DNA from: Flavobacteriaceae bacterium
GTDB taxonomy: Bacteria > Bacteroidota > Bacteroidia > Flavobacteriales > Weeksellaceae
DNA length: 64,000 bases
Assembly (NCBI GenBank): GCA_012522185.1
Contig: JAAYKY010000007.1
Span: forward strand, 16,992-80,991
Direction: 5' to 3'
The first letter of the stretch is position 1. Every line of letters starts with the position of its first letter. A program made the position numbers and the translations under genes. The notes beneath the pieces were generated by a model. The model was not told where the DNA came from and searched no databases. It worked only from the letters and a program-made list of their open reading frames with translations. Shown piece by piece: positions 24,973 to 32,884 of this stretch.

Positions 24973-25584
24973 TTATTGGTAATTTAACAAATGTAAGTAA
25001 ATTTTTATTGGCATTTTACTATGAGAAATTTCAATTTTTAGAAATGATTTTTCCCAATCATTCAAGTCGATTTTGATGTCCTCCTTTCCATTTGCCAAAA
25101 TGATTTTAAGCAATTTGCCTGATGGGTCAAACTGATAGTAAAGATTTTTATTATCAATAAATTTCGAAACTTGAAGAACCCTATTTTCATGATTTGAATA
25201 TTCAGCTTCTATCCAATTCTCTTCCGAAAATAGCATCGCAAAATCTTTTTCCAATAAATTCAAAAGTATTTTTCTGTCCAACTCTTCAATGGCGTAATTT
25301 AACTTTAACTCTCTTTCAATGATTTCAAAATCAAGTATTTTGCCGCCAAATTCATTCAGAAAAGCCAAACGATAATGATTTATTTCTAACTTTTTAACGG
25401 CTAAAATTCCTCCGAAATTATTCCCAAAGGCATCAATTGAAATTTTAAAGGATTTTTCTTCGAAAACTTTTAAATAGTCGGGGGTGAACCTTTCAATTGT
25501 TCTCTCTTTCGGCTCAAAATCTTTTGTGTAAGAAGCGCAAGAAACAAAAACCAGCAAAAAACTACATAAAAGAAAACTTTTCAT
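24973..25584 (-). CDS. LolB-like outer-membrane lipoprotein (DUF3261-type)
   Basis: A 203-residue lipoprotein: the signal peptide ends in the lipobox FVSCASY with lipidated C16. The mature part has the beta-rich pattern of LolB-type proteins (KKLEINHYRLAFLNEFGGKILDFEII, then YQFDPSGKLLKIILANG). Aryl polyene clusters normally carry a LolA and a DUF3261/LolB-like lipoprotein as a pair that carries the lipid-like pigment across the periplasm. This gene follows lolA directly, its start overlapping the end of lolA by 23 bp, which supports that pairing. The domain call rests on pattern and context rather than on a strict motif. Confidence 0.7.
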   Translation of the reverse strand: MKSFLLCSFLLVFVSCASYTKDFEPKERTIERFTPDYLKVFEEKSFKISIDAFGNNFGGILAVKKLEINHYRLAFLNEFGGKILDFEIIERELKLNYAIEELDRKILLNLLEKDFAMLFSEENWIEAEYSNHENRVLQVSKFIDNKNLYYQFDPSGKLLKIILANGKEDIKIDLNDWEKSFLKIEISHSKMPIKIYLHLLNYQ

Positions 25585-26197
25585 CGGCTACACTTGCGTT
25601 TTTTCTTTGATTATTGAATTCGATTAATGTATAATCCAGACTCGGTTCCGTGGTTTTGATTTTTTTCAATAAATAGGTTTTTCCGTCAAATGTCAAATCG
25701 ATTTGTCGGATGTATTTTTTGTAAGTCTTATCAGTCGGAATCATTTTCGCTACGAAATCATTCCCCGATTTCGAATAAGTAATTTTGAATTTCGTTTCGT
25801 CCAAAACGGCCGATCCATTCACGGTCCCCAACATAATCTGACTTAAATCTTTCAATAATTTGCTCGAAGAAAGATCGGATTGCTTGGTCTTGCCATTATC
25901 GTTCACAAACATTTTATTGTTGTTGAAAATCACATAATAACTGAAGGGCGAAACGTATTCCCATCGGATTTTCGATTTGGATTTATAGTATAATTTTCCC
26001 GAAGATTTTACATCATTTTCCATGAAATCCAAATGTTTTGTCTGGACAAAATCGCTTTGCAAGGAGTGGAGATCGGAAGTAGCTGAATTGATATTGGCTT
26101 TCAATTGAGCGATTTCAGATGAATTTAATTGTGAAAATACCAAACCAAATGGCGTCAACAAGAGAAGGAAACAAAATTTAAAAATAAGGCTCTTCAT
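25562..26197 (-). CDS. LolA-like periplasmic lipid carrier
   Basis: A 211-residue precursor with a signal peptide (cleavage near VFSQL, about residue 22). The LolA fold is seen in SDLHSLQSDFVQTKHLDFMEND, SGKLYYKSKSKIRWEYVSPFSYYVIFNNNKMFV and the late strand LPTLIEFNN-like segment. LolA proteins carry hydrophobic lipid-like cargo through the periplasm. In flexirubin and aryl polyene clusters a dedicated copy is thought to escort the polyene to the outer membrane. It overlaps the deacetylase gene upstream by 20 bp and the LolB-like gene downstream by 23 bp. Confidence 0.88.
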   Translation of the reverse strand: MKSLIFKFCFLLLLTPFGLVFSQLNSSEIAQLKANINSATSDLHSLQSDFVQTKHLDFMENDVKSSGKLYYKSKSKIRWEYVSPFSYYVIFNNNKMFVNDNGKTKQSDLSSSKLLKDLSQIMLGTVNGSAVLDETKFKITYSKSGNDFVAKMIPTDKTYKKYIRQIDLTFDGKTYLLKKIKTTEPSLDYTLIEFNNQRKNASVADEKFSFM

Positions 26198-26948
26198 TGA
26201 TCAATTCATTTATGGTAACAAAACTAAGGTTTTTGCGCTCAACTTCAGGCAATAAGTGTTCCAGAATCGGGATAATGTTTTCATGTGAATCGTGCAAAAG
26301 AACGATGTCGCCCGCTTTTAGGTTTTTCCTCAGTTTTGAAAGAATTTTTTTCGGATTTCTTAATATCGTATCATAGGTTCTTTGATTCCATCCGATAGTA
26401 AGATGTCCTGTTTTTTCTAATGCATCTGCCAAATGTGGCGTGGTCACTCCATAAGGCGGACGGAAAAATTTCGGCTTTTTGCCTGTAATTTTCTGAATTT
26501 CCAAATCCGTTTCTTCAATTTCTTTGAGCCATCTGGCTTTTCCTTTGAAATCAATGGTTTTTGAATGGGTGAAACTATGATTTCCAATGCTATGTCCTTC
26601 ATCCAGAATTCTTTCCACCAAATAGGGGTGTTTTTTTAAGTTTTCTCCAATCAAGAAAAAACTTGCTTTTGCCCGATGTTTTTTTAATAATTCCAGAACT
26701 TTCGGTGTGTAAATGGGATGAGGTCCATCGTCAAATGTCAAAGCAATTTTTTGAGAATTTTTATCGCCAGAATGAATGGCCGGAATGAAGAAGTTGAATT
26801 GAATTTTGGAGGAAACAATGACGATAAAAATCAATAAAACTAAAAAGGGAAATAAAATCCAAGTCCAGTTAAACCCCAAATACCAGAAAATTCCAGCTAG
26901 AAAAAAACTGTCGAAGATTAAGATGTAAAAGAGGAATTTTCGTTTCAT
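26178..26948 (-). CDS. Polysaccharide deacetylase family protein (NodB domain)
   Basis: A 256-residue protein with two N-terminal hydrophobic helices (about 5-48), so membrane-anchored. The NodB domain follows: TFDDGPHP (71-78, catalytic and metal aspartates), NHSFTHS (H124 and H128 metal ligands), FRPPYGVT and the LLHDSHEN motif near the end. These zinc enzymes remove acetyl groups from sugars or related amides/esters. Similar genes are regular members of flexirubin clusters, but the substrate is unknown. It overlaps the upstream ketosynthase-like gene by 4 bp (ATGA) and the lolA gene by 20 bp. Confidence 0.9.
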   Translation of the reverse strand: MKRKFLFYILIFDSFFLAGIFWYLGFNWTWILFPFLVLLIFIVIVSSKIQFNFFIPAIHSGDKNSQKIALTFDDGPHPIYTPKVLELLKKHRAKASFFLIGENLKKHPYLVERILDEGHSIGNHSFTHSKTIDFKGKARWLKEIEETDLEIQKITGKKPKFFRPPYGVTTPHLADALEKTGHLTIGWNQRTYDTILRNPKKILSKLRKNLKAGDIVLLHDSHENIIPILEHLLPEVERKNLSFVTINELINEEPYF

Positions 26949-28003
26949 TCTTTGCTCAAGAAAATCAGGGAATGGTTGTTTCCTCTTCGCTGATTGTAAA
27001 CCAAAATATTCTGATAAGCATCTCTTTCCAAATTGTTTAGCTTCAAAATTTCAGGAATTTTTTGATGCTCCAAAACTTTAAATCCTGTTTCAATAGCCAA
27101 AGCCGTTACCGTATCAAATTCCCCAAAAATATTTTTATAAATCATTTGAGGTTTGTCTTTGAAAATACCTTTGGAAACCGTTTCATAAATTCCATCGTAG
27201 CGGGAATCTCCGTTATAGCCCAAAATCACTGCATCGATTTCTTCAATTTGAATTCGATTTTTTTCAAGGAAATTTTGAATGAATTCTTCTGTGTTTTGCA
27301 CTTCAAATTTGGTTTCTACCGCTGAAATTACGCCCAAATAATTTTCAGGTTTCTTTGCGGAAGCCAGAAAAAATCCGGCACCTTCGGCATTGACTTCTCC
27401 GATGGATTTAGAATTGATGTCGATAGGAATTTTAGGATTTTCCAGATTGACATAGCCGGCGGAATTCCAGAATTCCATCGTTTTTTCGCTGATTTCATCC
27501 AGTCCACCGATTAAAATTTGATGTTCCGGGTTTTCATTCAAATACAAAATCGCATCCAAAACCGCTGACTCAAAGGAGTTTGCATTGTTGGTGTACGTCA
27601 TATTATATCCTTTGCAACCCAATGCCAAAGCAACCGTCGCAGCCGCCATATTGTGCGTGGATTGGATAAAGGGTGTCGGGTTGAGCATTGCGCCGTCGTT
27701 GTCCCACATGGCTTCCACAAACTTTTCGGAATCGCGCAGACAGCCTTGTCCGGTTCCGGTGATGACCGCATCAATTCTGGGACTTTCCGCTTTTTGAATG
27801 GCTTTTTGCGAAGCATAAACCGCCATTCGCATACTTTTTCCCATTCGCCGCAACTGCATCGGCGGAATGAACTCTTTGTAATCCGGGGCGTTGACTTCTA
27901 TGGCATTTTCGGAATATTCTGTGATTTCATCAAAAAAATAATCATCCCGAAAACTCGGTTGAATAGAAATCGAACAGCTGCTATGGATGTAGATTTTTTT
28001 CAT
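26945..28003 (-). CDS. Ketosynthase-like chain-length factor without catalytic residues
   Basis: A 352-residue thiolase-fold protein; the start MKKIYIHS is chosen over an ATG eight codons earlier because it overlaps the upstream stop by one base, as elsewhere in this operon. It aligns in pattern with beta-ketoacyl synthases, but the position of the active-site cysteine reads YTNNANSF (137-144). The two catalytic histidine motifs (HGT and GHT) are replaced by LGYNGDSRYDG and IFGEFDTVTAL. Loss of all three residues marks a chain-length-factor type partner, which would pair with a functional synthase. The neighbouring synthase (28003-29193) is the obvious partner. Confidence 0.85.
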   Translation of the reverse strand: MKKIYIHSSCSISIQPSFRDDYFFDEITEYSENAIEVNAPDYKEFIPPMQLRRMGKSMRMAVYASQKAIQKAESPRIDAVITGTGQGCLRDSEKFVEAMWDNDGAMLNPTPFIQSTHNMAAATVALALGCKGYNMTYTNNANSFESAVLDAILYLNENPEHQILIGGLDEISEKTMEFWNSAGYVNLENPKIPIDINSKSIGEVNAEGAGFFLASAKKPENYLGVISAVETKFEVQNTEEFIQNFLEKNRIQIEEIDAVILGYNGDSRYDGIYETVSKGIFKDKPQMIYKNIFGEFDTVTALAIETGFKVLEHQKIPEILKLNNLERDAYQNILVYNQRRGNNHSLIFLSKE

Positions 28004-29193
28004 TAAACTTTTTGAAAGATTAAACAACTACAATTCCCACCAAATCCCAATGAATTTGATAATACGGTATGGATTTCTTTGGATTTGATTTCGGTTTGAG
28101 GTTTCAAATCAAATTCTTTCATCGGGGTTTTCCAGTTCAAATTCGCAAAAACCTTTTGATTTTTCAGTGCTAACAGCGAAAAAACCGCTTCGACTGCTCC
28201 TGCGGCAGCCAAAGTGTGTCCGGTAAAGGCTTTGGTGGAACTGAAATCGGGAATTCTTTCAAAAATCCGGCTCAAGGATTTTCCTTCCGAAAAGTCATTA
28301 TTCGGTGTTGCCGTTCCGTGTGCATTAACATAATCAATCACTTCCGGTTTCAAATCCGCAATTTCCAAGGCAGTTTTCATCGCCAGATAAGCGCCTTCCC
28401 CATCGTCCGAAGAAGCGGTTTGATGAAAAGCATCATTGGCATTTCCATATCCAGCCAAAAAACCTAAAACCTTTTTATTACCAACCGATTTTTCTGACTC
28501 CAAAACGATGTAAGCGGCTGCTTCTCCCAGATTTAATCCTTTTCGTTCTTCATCAAAAGGTTGACAATGTTCGTCCGAATAAATCATCAGCGAAGAAAAT
28601 CCATTGATGGTAAATGCCGAAAGCGAATCGGTTCCGCCGACGATCACCCGATCAAGAATTCCCGCTTTGATCATTCTTGCGCCGAGCATAATCGCATTGG
28701 CAGCAGACGAGCAAGCGGTGCTGATGGTCGTTACATAATCTTTAATTCCCAAGATTTCGGCAATTTGTTCGGCGTGCACACCGCAATTTTGAGTAGGAAT
28801 GAATTTCCGGTTTGCTTCCGACTCCTTGAAGTCGAAATAATATTTTTCGGTGGCGTCCATTCCGCCTACAGTGGTAGCCGAAATAAAGCCGGTTTTCAAC
28901 CCGTCGTTTACATTTATTCCGGCGGAAAGAACTGCTTCCTTAGCGGCTTTCAGGCCGATCAATGTACTTCGGGTGAAAGCTTGTTTGGGATTTAAATTTA
29001 ATTCGGAATAGAGTTCTTCATTGGAAATAAGAATCTCGCCGACCCATTTTTCCTCGTGGATCAAAGGATCTTTTACCGAATATTTTTTTATGCCGTGCCG
29101 GTTTTCCAGCAAAGAAGTTTCGTTTTCAGCCAGATTGTTTCCGATGGCCGAAATTATACCCATTCCGGTAATGGCAATCGGTTGTTTATTCAT
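28003..29193 (-). CDS. Beta-ketoacyl-ACP synthase (FabF-type), catalytic partner
   Basis: A 396-residue condensing enzyme that extends an ACP-bound chain by two carbons from malonyl-ACP. The full triad is present: cysteine in TISTACSSAANA (C161), histidine in NAHGTATPNND (H292) and histidine in FTGHTLAAAGA (H326). It is flanked by an ACP gene upstream (1-bp stop/start overlap) and the catalytically dead synthase downstream (1-bp overlap), so it probably works as a KS/chain-length-factor pair on the polyene chain. The chain-length specificity cannot be read from sequence here. Confidence 0.93.
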   Translation of the reverse strand: MNKQPIAITGMGIISAIGNNLAENETSLLENRHGIKKYSVKDPLIHEEKWVGEILISNEELYSELNLNPKQAFTRSTLIGLKAAKEAVLSAGINVNDGLKTGFISATTVGGMDATEKYYFDFKESEANRKFIPTQNCGVHAEQIAEILGIKDYVTTISTACSSAANAIMLGARMIKAGILDRVIVGGTDSLSAFTINGFSSLMIYSDEHCQPFDEERKGLNLGEAAAYIVLESEKSVGNKKVLGFLAGYGNANDAFHQTASSDDGEGAYLAMKTALEIADLKPEVIDYVNAHGTATPNNDFSEGKSLSRIFERIPDFSSTKAFTGHTLAAAGAVEAVFSLLALKNQKVFANLNWKTPMKEFDLKPQTEIKSKEIHTVLSNSLGFGGNCSCLIFQKV

Positions 29194-29450
29194 TATTTCG
29201 GGCGGTTTGCTTCGATGTAATCTGCCATCGTCTGAACGGTTTCAAATACTTTTCGGCCTTCTTTGGGGTCAGCCAATTTGATTCCGTATTGTTTGTCCAA
29301 CAAAACGATCAGTTCGAGTGCGTCAATGGAGTCCAATCCCAGTCCGTCGCCAAAAAGTGGCGTATCGTCCTGTAAATCTTCAAGGGTTATATCTTCCAGG
29401 TTCAGCTGGGTGATGATTTTTTCTTTTAATTCTTGTTTTAATTCGCTCAT
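29193..29450 (-). CDS. Acyl carrier protein
   Basis: An 85-residue ACP whose phosphopantetheine attachment serine is in GLGLDSIDALEL (S41 region). The acidic four-helix pattern is normal. It overlaps the following synthase gene by one base and follows the small ketosynthase-like gene by 2 bp, so it is the operon's dedicated carrier rather than the housekeeping AcpP. A second ACP is encoded at 48211-48462. Confidence 0.93.
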   Translation of the reverse strand: MSELKQELKEKIITQLNLEDITLEDLQDDTPLFGDGLGLDSIDALELIVLLDKQYGIKLADPKEGRKVFETVQTMADYIEANRPK

Positions 29451-29452
29451 TT

Positions 29453-30058
29453 CTAATGGTATAAATTTTTTATGCTTTCAATGGTATGATTAGTAGTTCC
29501 TTCATTTTCAACTAAATAAATCAAAACATCGAGGTTGTTTTCATCGGCTTCGACCCATCCTGCCAAGACTTTATCAGCCTTGTTTTCGGATAAAATCTGT
29601 TCTGTATAATTAACGAGATTTTCCGATGAAAATTTTTCAAATATAAGGAAAAGATTTTCACTGAATAATTGATGTCGGATGCTGATTTCGCCTAGCGCAA
29701 TATTGGGCAAAGTATAAACAAAAACGGCCGGACTCGCTCCGGATTCTTGATTGTAAATTGTCTCGGCGTGCTTTTGGTCAGAAGCCCAGCTTGCACCACG
29801 ATTGGAAAAGACCAATGCGGTATTGGTTTCCCGGATTTGGACTTTTTTCGAAATAAATTCGACAGCCAGAAATGCCGCTTTACAAAGCAAATCCATTTTG
29901 AAAAATTTGGGATAATTCGCTTCGGAATTCCGATAAATGGTTTTCAAAAAATCCGATACGGACTCATCGGGATTTCGCTCCCATAGGACTTTTCCGTCAG
30001 AAATGATTTTCTGATTTGTAATGCGAGAATAGGATGAGATTTTCCAGGTTTGAGTCAT
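29453..30058 (-). CDS. Ketosynthase N-terminal-like protein (Ketoacyl-synt_2 type)
   Basis: A 201-residue protein of the short beta-ketoacyl-synthase-like type that recurs in aryl polyene and flexirubin clusters. Features are the FSNRGASWASDQKHAET stretch, VFVYTLPNIALGEISIRH (the typical LPN-x-x-x-GEI motif) and the end of a Rossmann-like pattern (KADKVLAGWVEAD). No active-site cysteine in the condensing-enzyme context is visible, so it is not expected to condense on its own. It sits between the PIN toxin gene and the ACP gene, separated from each by at most 2 bp. Confidence 0.75.
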   Translation of the reverse strand: MTQTWKISSYSRITNQKIISDGKVLWERNPDESVSDFLKTIYRNSEANYPKFFKMDLLCKAAFLAVEFISKKVQIRETNTALVFSNRGASWASDQKHAETIYNQESGASPAVFVYTLPNIALGEISIRHQLFSENLFLIFEKFSSENLVNYTEQILSENKADKVLAGWVEADENNLDVLIYLVENEGTTNHTIESIKNLYH

Positions 30059-30466
30059 CTATTTACTTAATATTTCTTTGAATTTATGTAAATCAGCAAT
30101 TGAAACTTTAGGGAATTCAATATCATTTAAAACATTAAAATCTTTATCATGCGTGATGATAAATTCAGCTCCTGAATTGATGGCAGCATCTATAAATTTA
30201 TTATCATCGGGATCGTCTTTAATTAAATTCCATTTATAAAAAACATCAACTTGTTCGGTGTTTGATGAGTTTAAAATTTCTAAAATAATATTTTCGGCTA
30301 ATGTAGGGGAATAAAAATCAGCAATGATTTCATTGTATTCATCTAAAATCTCATTTGAATAACATAAAATGAAATCTTTTCTTCGAAAAGCGTCCCACGC
30401 CCATCGAAATTTTGATTGTTTCGGAATGGAAACTAAAAGACAATTAGTGTCCAAAATAATTTTCAT
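30059..30466 (-). CDS. PIN-domain toxin (putative toxin-antitoxin component)
   Basis: A 135-residue PIN-like ribonuclease. The acidic metal-binding residues are placed as in the family: D6 in ILDTNCLL, E39 and E44 region (EILDEYNEI), D84/D87 (IKDDPDDNKFIDAA) and D104 (ITHDKDF). PIN toxins cut RNA when their antitoxin is lost. The start overlaps the stop of the 76-residue upstream gene by one base, the usual antitoxin-toxin layout. The DNA is visibly more AT-rich than its neighbours. The pair interrupts a pigment operon, so it is probably a late insertion. Confidence 0.85.
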   Translation of the reverse strand: MKIILDTNCLLVSIPKQSKFRWAWDAFRRKDFILCYSNEILDEYNEIIADFYSPTLAENIILEILNSSNTEQVDVFYKWNLIKDDPDDNKFIDAAINSGAEFIITHDKDFNVLNDIEFPKVSIADLHKFKEILSK

Positions 30467-30696
30467 TATTTATAAGGAGTTCTTTTGTGAGCCTGAAGAA
30501 AGTCTTCTAATTTTTCTTGAGAGAGATTTTTATTCTTCCAAATAAAATCAGCTTCTTCATCTACTTTTTTCTGATAAAATTCAACCAAAAAATCCTTCAG
30601 CTCCTCTAAACTCAAATTATCATGACTATGTGAGAACATTTTGAGTAAATGAAGTTGAATGGAATTCAATGGATTTTCTAAAGCAGGATTACTCAT
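30466..30696 (-). CDS. Probable antitoxin partner of the PIN toxin
   Basis: A 76-residue protein with two helical segments: SIQLHLLKMFSHSHDNLSLEELKDFLVEFYQKKVDEEADFIW and a C-terminal NLSQEKLEDFLQAHKRTPYK. No known DNA-binding domain was recognised, but the size, its place just upstream of the PIN gene (1-bp overlap) and the amphipathic C-terminus fit an antitoxin that masks the toxin. A -7 box lies 19 bp upstream, so the pair has its own promoter inside the pigment operon. Binding and autoregulation are inferred, not shown. Confidence 0.7.
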   Translation of the reverse strand: MSNPALENPLNSIQLHLLKMFSHSHDNLSLEELKDFLVEFYQKKVDEEADFIWKNKNLSQEKLEDFLQAHKRTPYK

Positions 30697-30715
30697 TTTT
30701 GTTTAATCATTTACA

Positions 30716-30723
30716 CAAATATA
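30716..30723 (-). promoter_or_regulatory. -7 box (TATATTTG) for the toxin-antitoxin pair
   Basis: A full TAnnTTTG match on the minus strand, 19 bp upstream of the antitoxin start. It lies in the 52-bp gap that separates the pair from the upstream ketosynthase gene. Confidence 0.45.
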
Positions 30724-30748
30724 CAATATATAGCTAAATTAAAACAGT

Positions 30749-31864
30749 CTAAACTTTCTCAAAAACCGTTGCAATATTACTTCCCCCAAAACCCGAAGCG
30801 GTTTTTAAAAAAGTTTTCAATTTTTTCTTTTCGGCAGTTCGGATGATATTGACCGGATGTGTCGTCCCTTGATTTTCAAATCTAAGCGAAGGAATGAGTA
30901 CATTGTTTTTCAGAGAATGAATGCTCAGAATGGTTTCCAAAATTCCGCTCGCGCCCAATGTATGTCCGAAATAAGCTTTGAGACTATTGGTCGGGATTTC
31001 CGATAAACCGCAACGATGAAAAGCAATCGACTCCATTTCATCATTGTACAAAGTGGCGGTTCCATGAGCTGAAATAAAATCAATTTCCACTTCGGAATTT
31101 TCCAATGCTTTTTGGATACTTCGAACCAAACCTTCGCCGGTTCGCGAGGGACCTGAAATATGATTGGCATCGTTGAAATTCCCACTTCCGAGAATTTTTA
31201 CAGAATTTTCCGAAGGAATTTTACTCAGACAAACTGCTGCAATGGCTTCGCCTAAATTAATCCCGTTTCGGTCGCGATCAAAGGGTTTGCAAACCGTATC
31301 GCTCACCGCTTGAAAAGACTCAAAACCCGATAAAATAAAACGGGAAACTTCATCGGCTCCAATGACAATGGCATTTTCAAATTGATCCGATTGCAATAAT
31401 CTTCGGGCATATTCAATGGCCAATGAACCCGAAATACAGGCATTGGAAAGGATTTGAATTTTATTTTTCAGTGAAAAATATTGCTCGATTTTTTGGGTCA
31501 ATGAAGTCAGCAAAGCTCTGTCGTTTGAAAACTCCGAATTGGGATTTCCTAAAATGGAAATATTCCCTTTGGTGGAAGAAAGAATCACTAAAGTTTTTTC
31601 ATTCAGCTGTACGTTTTTCTTCGAAATCAAATCTTTCAGACAAAGAACAATCAGTTTTTCGAGTCGGGTAAAACTTTCGTCTGCAATTAAACCTTCCCAA
31701 TTTTTTTCTTCAATCAGCGCAGCCGGAAAATCATTTGGAGAAAGTTGAGGGTTCGAATGTTTTTTCACCGCTGACTGTCCCGACAGGATTTTTTCAAACG
31801 CCAGTTCGCTTCCGAGTCCGAAAGGAGTGATCAAAGAATCTGCTGTTATGAAAATATCGGTCAT
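30749..31864 (-). CDS. Beta-ketoacyl-ACP synthase (second FabF-type)
   Basis: A 371-residue condensing enzyme; start MTDIFITADSLITPFG chosen over an ATG ten codons upstream. The triad is complete: NACISGSLAI (C143), SAHGTATLYND and YFGHTLGASGI. It differs from the synthase at 28003-29193 in the active-site context (ACISGS instead of ACSSAA), so it may prefer a different chain stage. Before the toxin-antitoxin insertion it would have been adjacent to the short ketosynthase-like gene. Confidence 0.92.
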   Translation of the reverse strand: MTDIFITADSLITPFGLGSELAFEKILSGQSAVKKHSNPQLSPNDFPAALIEEKNWEGLIADESFTRLEKLIVLCLKDLISKKNVQLNEKTLVILSSTKGNISILGNPNSEFSNDRALLTSLTQKIEQYFSLKNKIQILSNACISGSLAIEYARRLLQSDQFENAIVIGADEVSRFILSGFESFQAVSDTVCKPFDRDRNGINLGEAIAAVCLSKIPSENSVKILGSGNFNDANHISGPSRTGEGLVRSIQKALENSEVEIDFISAHGTATLYNDEMESIAFHRCGLSEIPTNSLKAYFGHTLGASGILETILSIHSLKNNVLIPSLRFENQGTTHPVNIIRTAEKKKLKTFLKTASGFGGSNIATVFEKV

Positions 31865-31880
31865 TTTAAATTCTATTTTT

Positions 31881-31919
31881 ACCACAAAGTACACTAAGTT
31901 TTTTCACAAAGTACACAAG
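31881..31919. repeat. ACAAAG-block repeat (second occurrence)
   Basis: ACCACAAAGTACACTAAG followed by TCACAAAGTACACAAG, the same kind of blocks as in the inverted repeat at 3741-3839. It lies just upstream of the ketosynthase gene in an 86-bp gap. Confidence 0.45.
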
Positions 31920-31950
31920 AAATAATTGGTACATTATTATTATTTTAAAA

Positions 31951-32364
31951 TTACATTAAATCATATTTCTTTTTCCATTCCTCAAAAAACGGCGGATTGG
32001 ACAGAAATAATTCGCCTTTTTCCTGGTCGGTAAAAACCTGAATCGTTTCTCCGGTTGCGACGAGCTGGCCTTCTTCGTTGAAAATTTTATACGTAAAATG
32101 CAGTTTTGCCGCCGCTTGATTGATATGAGTGGTTTCAATGCTCGCCCAATCTCCGTGTCGCAGAGGCAATTTATAATCCACAGTACACTTTACAATCGGT
32201 GCAAATAGTCCCGCGTTTTGAATGTCTTTGTAAGAAATCCCAAATTTCTCGCCAAATGCTTCCCGTCCGTCTTCCAGATAGGTCACATAATGCCCGTGCC
32301 AGACAATCCCCAACGGATCCGTCTCGTTAAATCTTACCCTAAATTTTGAAGTATGTGAAAGCAT
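31951..32364 (-). CDS. Acyl-CoA thioesterase, 4-hydroxybenzoyl-CoA thioesterase family
   Basis: A 137-residue hotdog-fold thioesterase. The typical opening VRFNETDPLGIVWHGHYVTYLEDGREAF carries the catalytic aspartate (D15) seen in the family's D-x-x-G-x-V-x-N/H-x-x-Y pattern. Proteins like this release finished acyl chains from ACP or CoA, and a thioesterase of this class is a normal member of aryl polyene clusters. The gene lies in the leftward pigment operon between a ketosynthase and an unrelated insert (32367-32876), 2 bp from the latter. Confidence 0.88.
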   Translation of the reverse strand: MLSHTSKFRVRFNETDPLGIVWHGHYVTYLEDGREAFGEKFGISYKDIQNAGLFAPIVKCTVDYKLPLRHGDWASIETTHINQAAAKLHFTYKIFNEEGQLVATGETIQVFTDQEKGELFLSNPPFFEEWKKKYDLM

Positions 32365-32366
32365 TT

Positions 32367-32876
32367 TTATTCTATATTTAAATCAAGCACTCCTAAGTTG
32401 TTCTCAATTATTGGGGTAACTTCAAAAGTTACAGGAATGTCATGAGGCTTTCCTAATAAATTTGTTCCCTTAAGAAATTGGTTGTTTTTTATTAATACTA
32501 AACTTTCAAACCAACAATCAAAAAAATTAACAAAATCATGAAAATAATTGTTGCAAATTGAAATAGTGTTTTGTTGATTATGTCCTCCCGACTGAAAGTC
32601 TAAATATTCTTCAAATACACAGTTTTCTATCTGTAGTCCGCCTTGGAAATATGTAAATACGAATTGTGATTTTTTAAATTTGGTATTGGATAGTTTGACG
32701 ACTTTATTAAATCTTGTTACGCTACCGGAAAAATATTCTATTTCACAATTCTCTATTATAACTTCTTTATTCCAAATTTTATTTGTTTCAAGATTAATTT
32801 GTCCAGATATGGTTAGCCCAACTAATGGTTTTCCTTTTTGTAAAAGTTCTAAAGCTTCAAAATTTGTGACTTTCAT
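32367..32876 (-). CDS. Pentapeptide-like hypothetical protein, AT-rich insert
   Basis: A 169-residue protein with no signal peptide. It shows alternating short strands with hydrophobic or aromatic residues at regular intervals (VIIENCEIEYFSGSVTRF, VKLSNTKFKKSQFVF, LQIENCVFEEYLDF, ISICNNYFHDFVNF, LVLIKNNQFLKGTN). This fits a right-handed beta-helix of the pentapeptide-repeat or parallel-beta type. Nothing like it is part of the flexirubin pathway that I know. The DNA is more AT-rich than the flanking genes. It lies 8 bp from the ABC permease gene and 2 bp from the thioesterase gene, so it is co-transcribed. Its function is unknown. Confidence 0.65.
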   Translation of the reverse strand: MKVTNFEALELLQKGKPLVGLTISGQINLETNKIWNKEVIIENCEIEYFSGSVTRFNKVVKLSNTKFKKSQFVFTYFQGGLQIENCVFEEYLDFQSGGHNQQNTISICNNYFHDFVNFFDCWFESLVLIKNNQFLKGTNLLGKPHDIPVTFEVTPIIENNLGVLDLNIE

Positions 32877-32884
32877 TGCCTTCT

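Noticed and set aside
27653..28006. A 117-codon plus-strand open frame
   Set aside because: Antisense to the ketosynthase-like gene and rich in Arg/His/Phe as expected for an antisense shadow.
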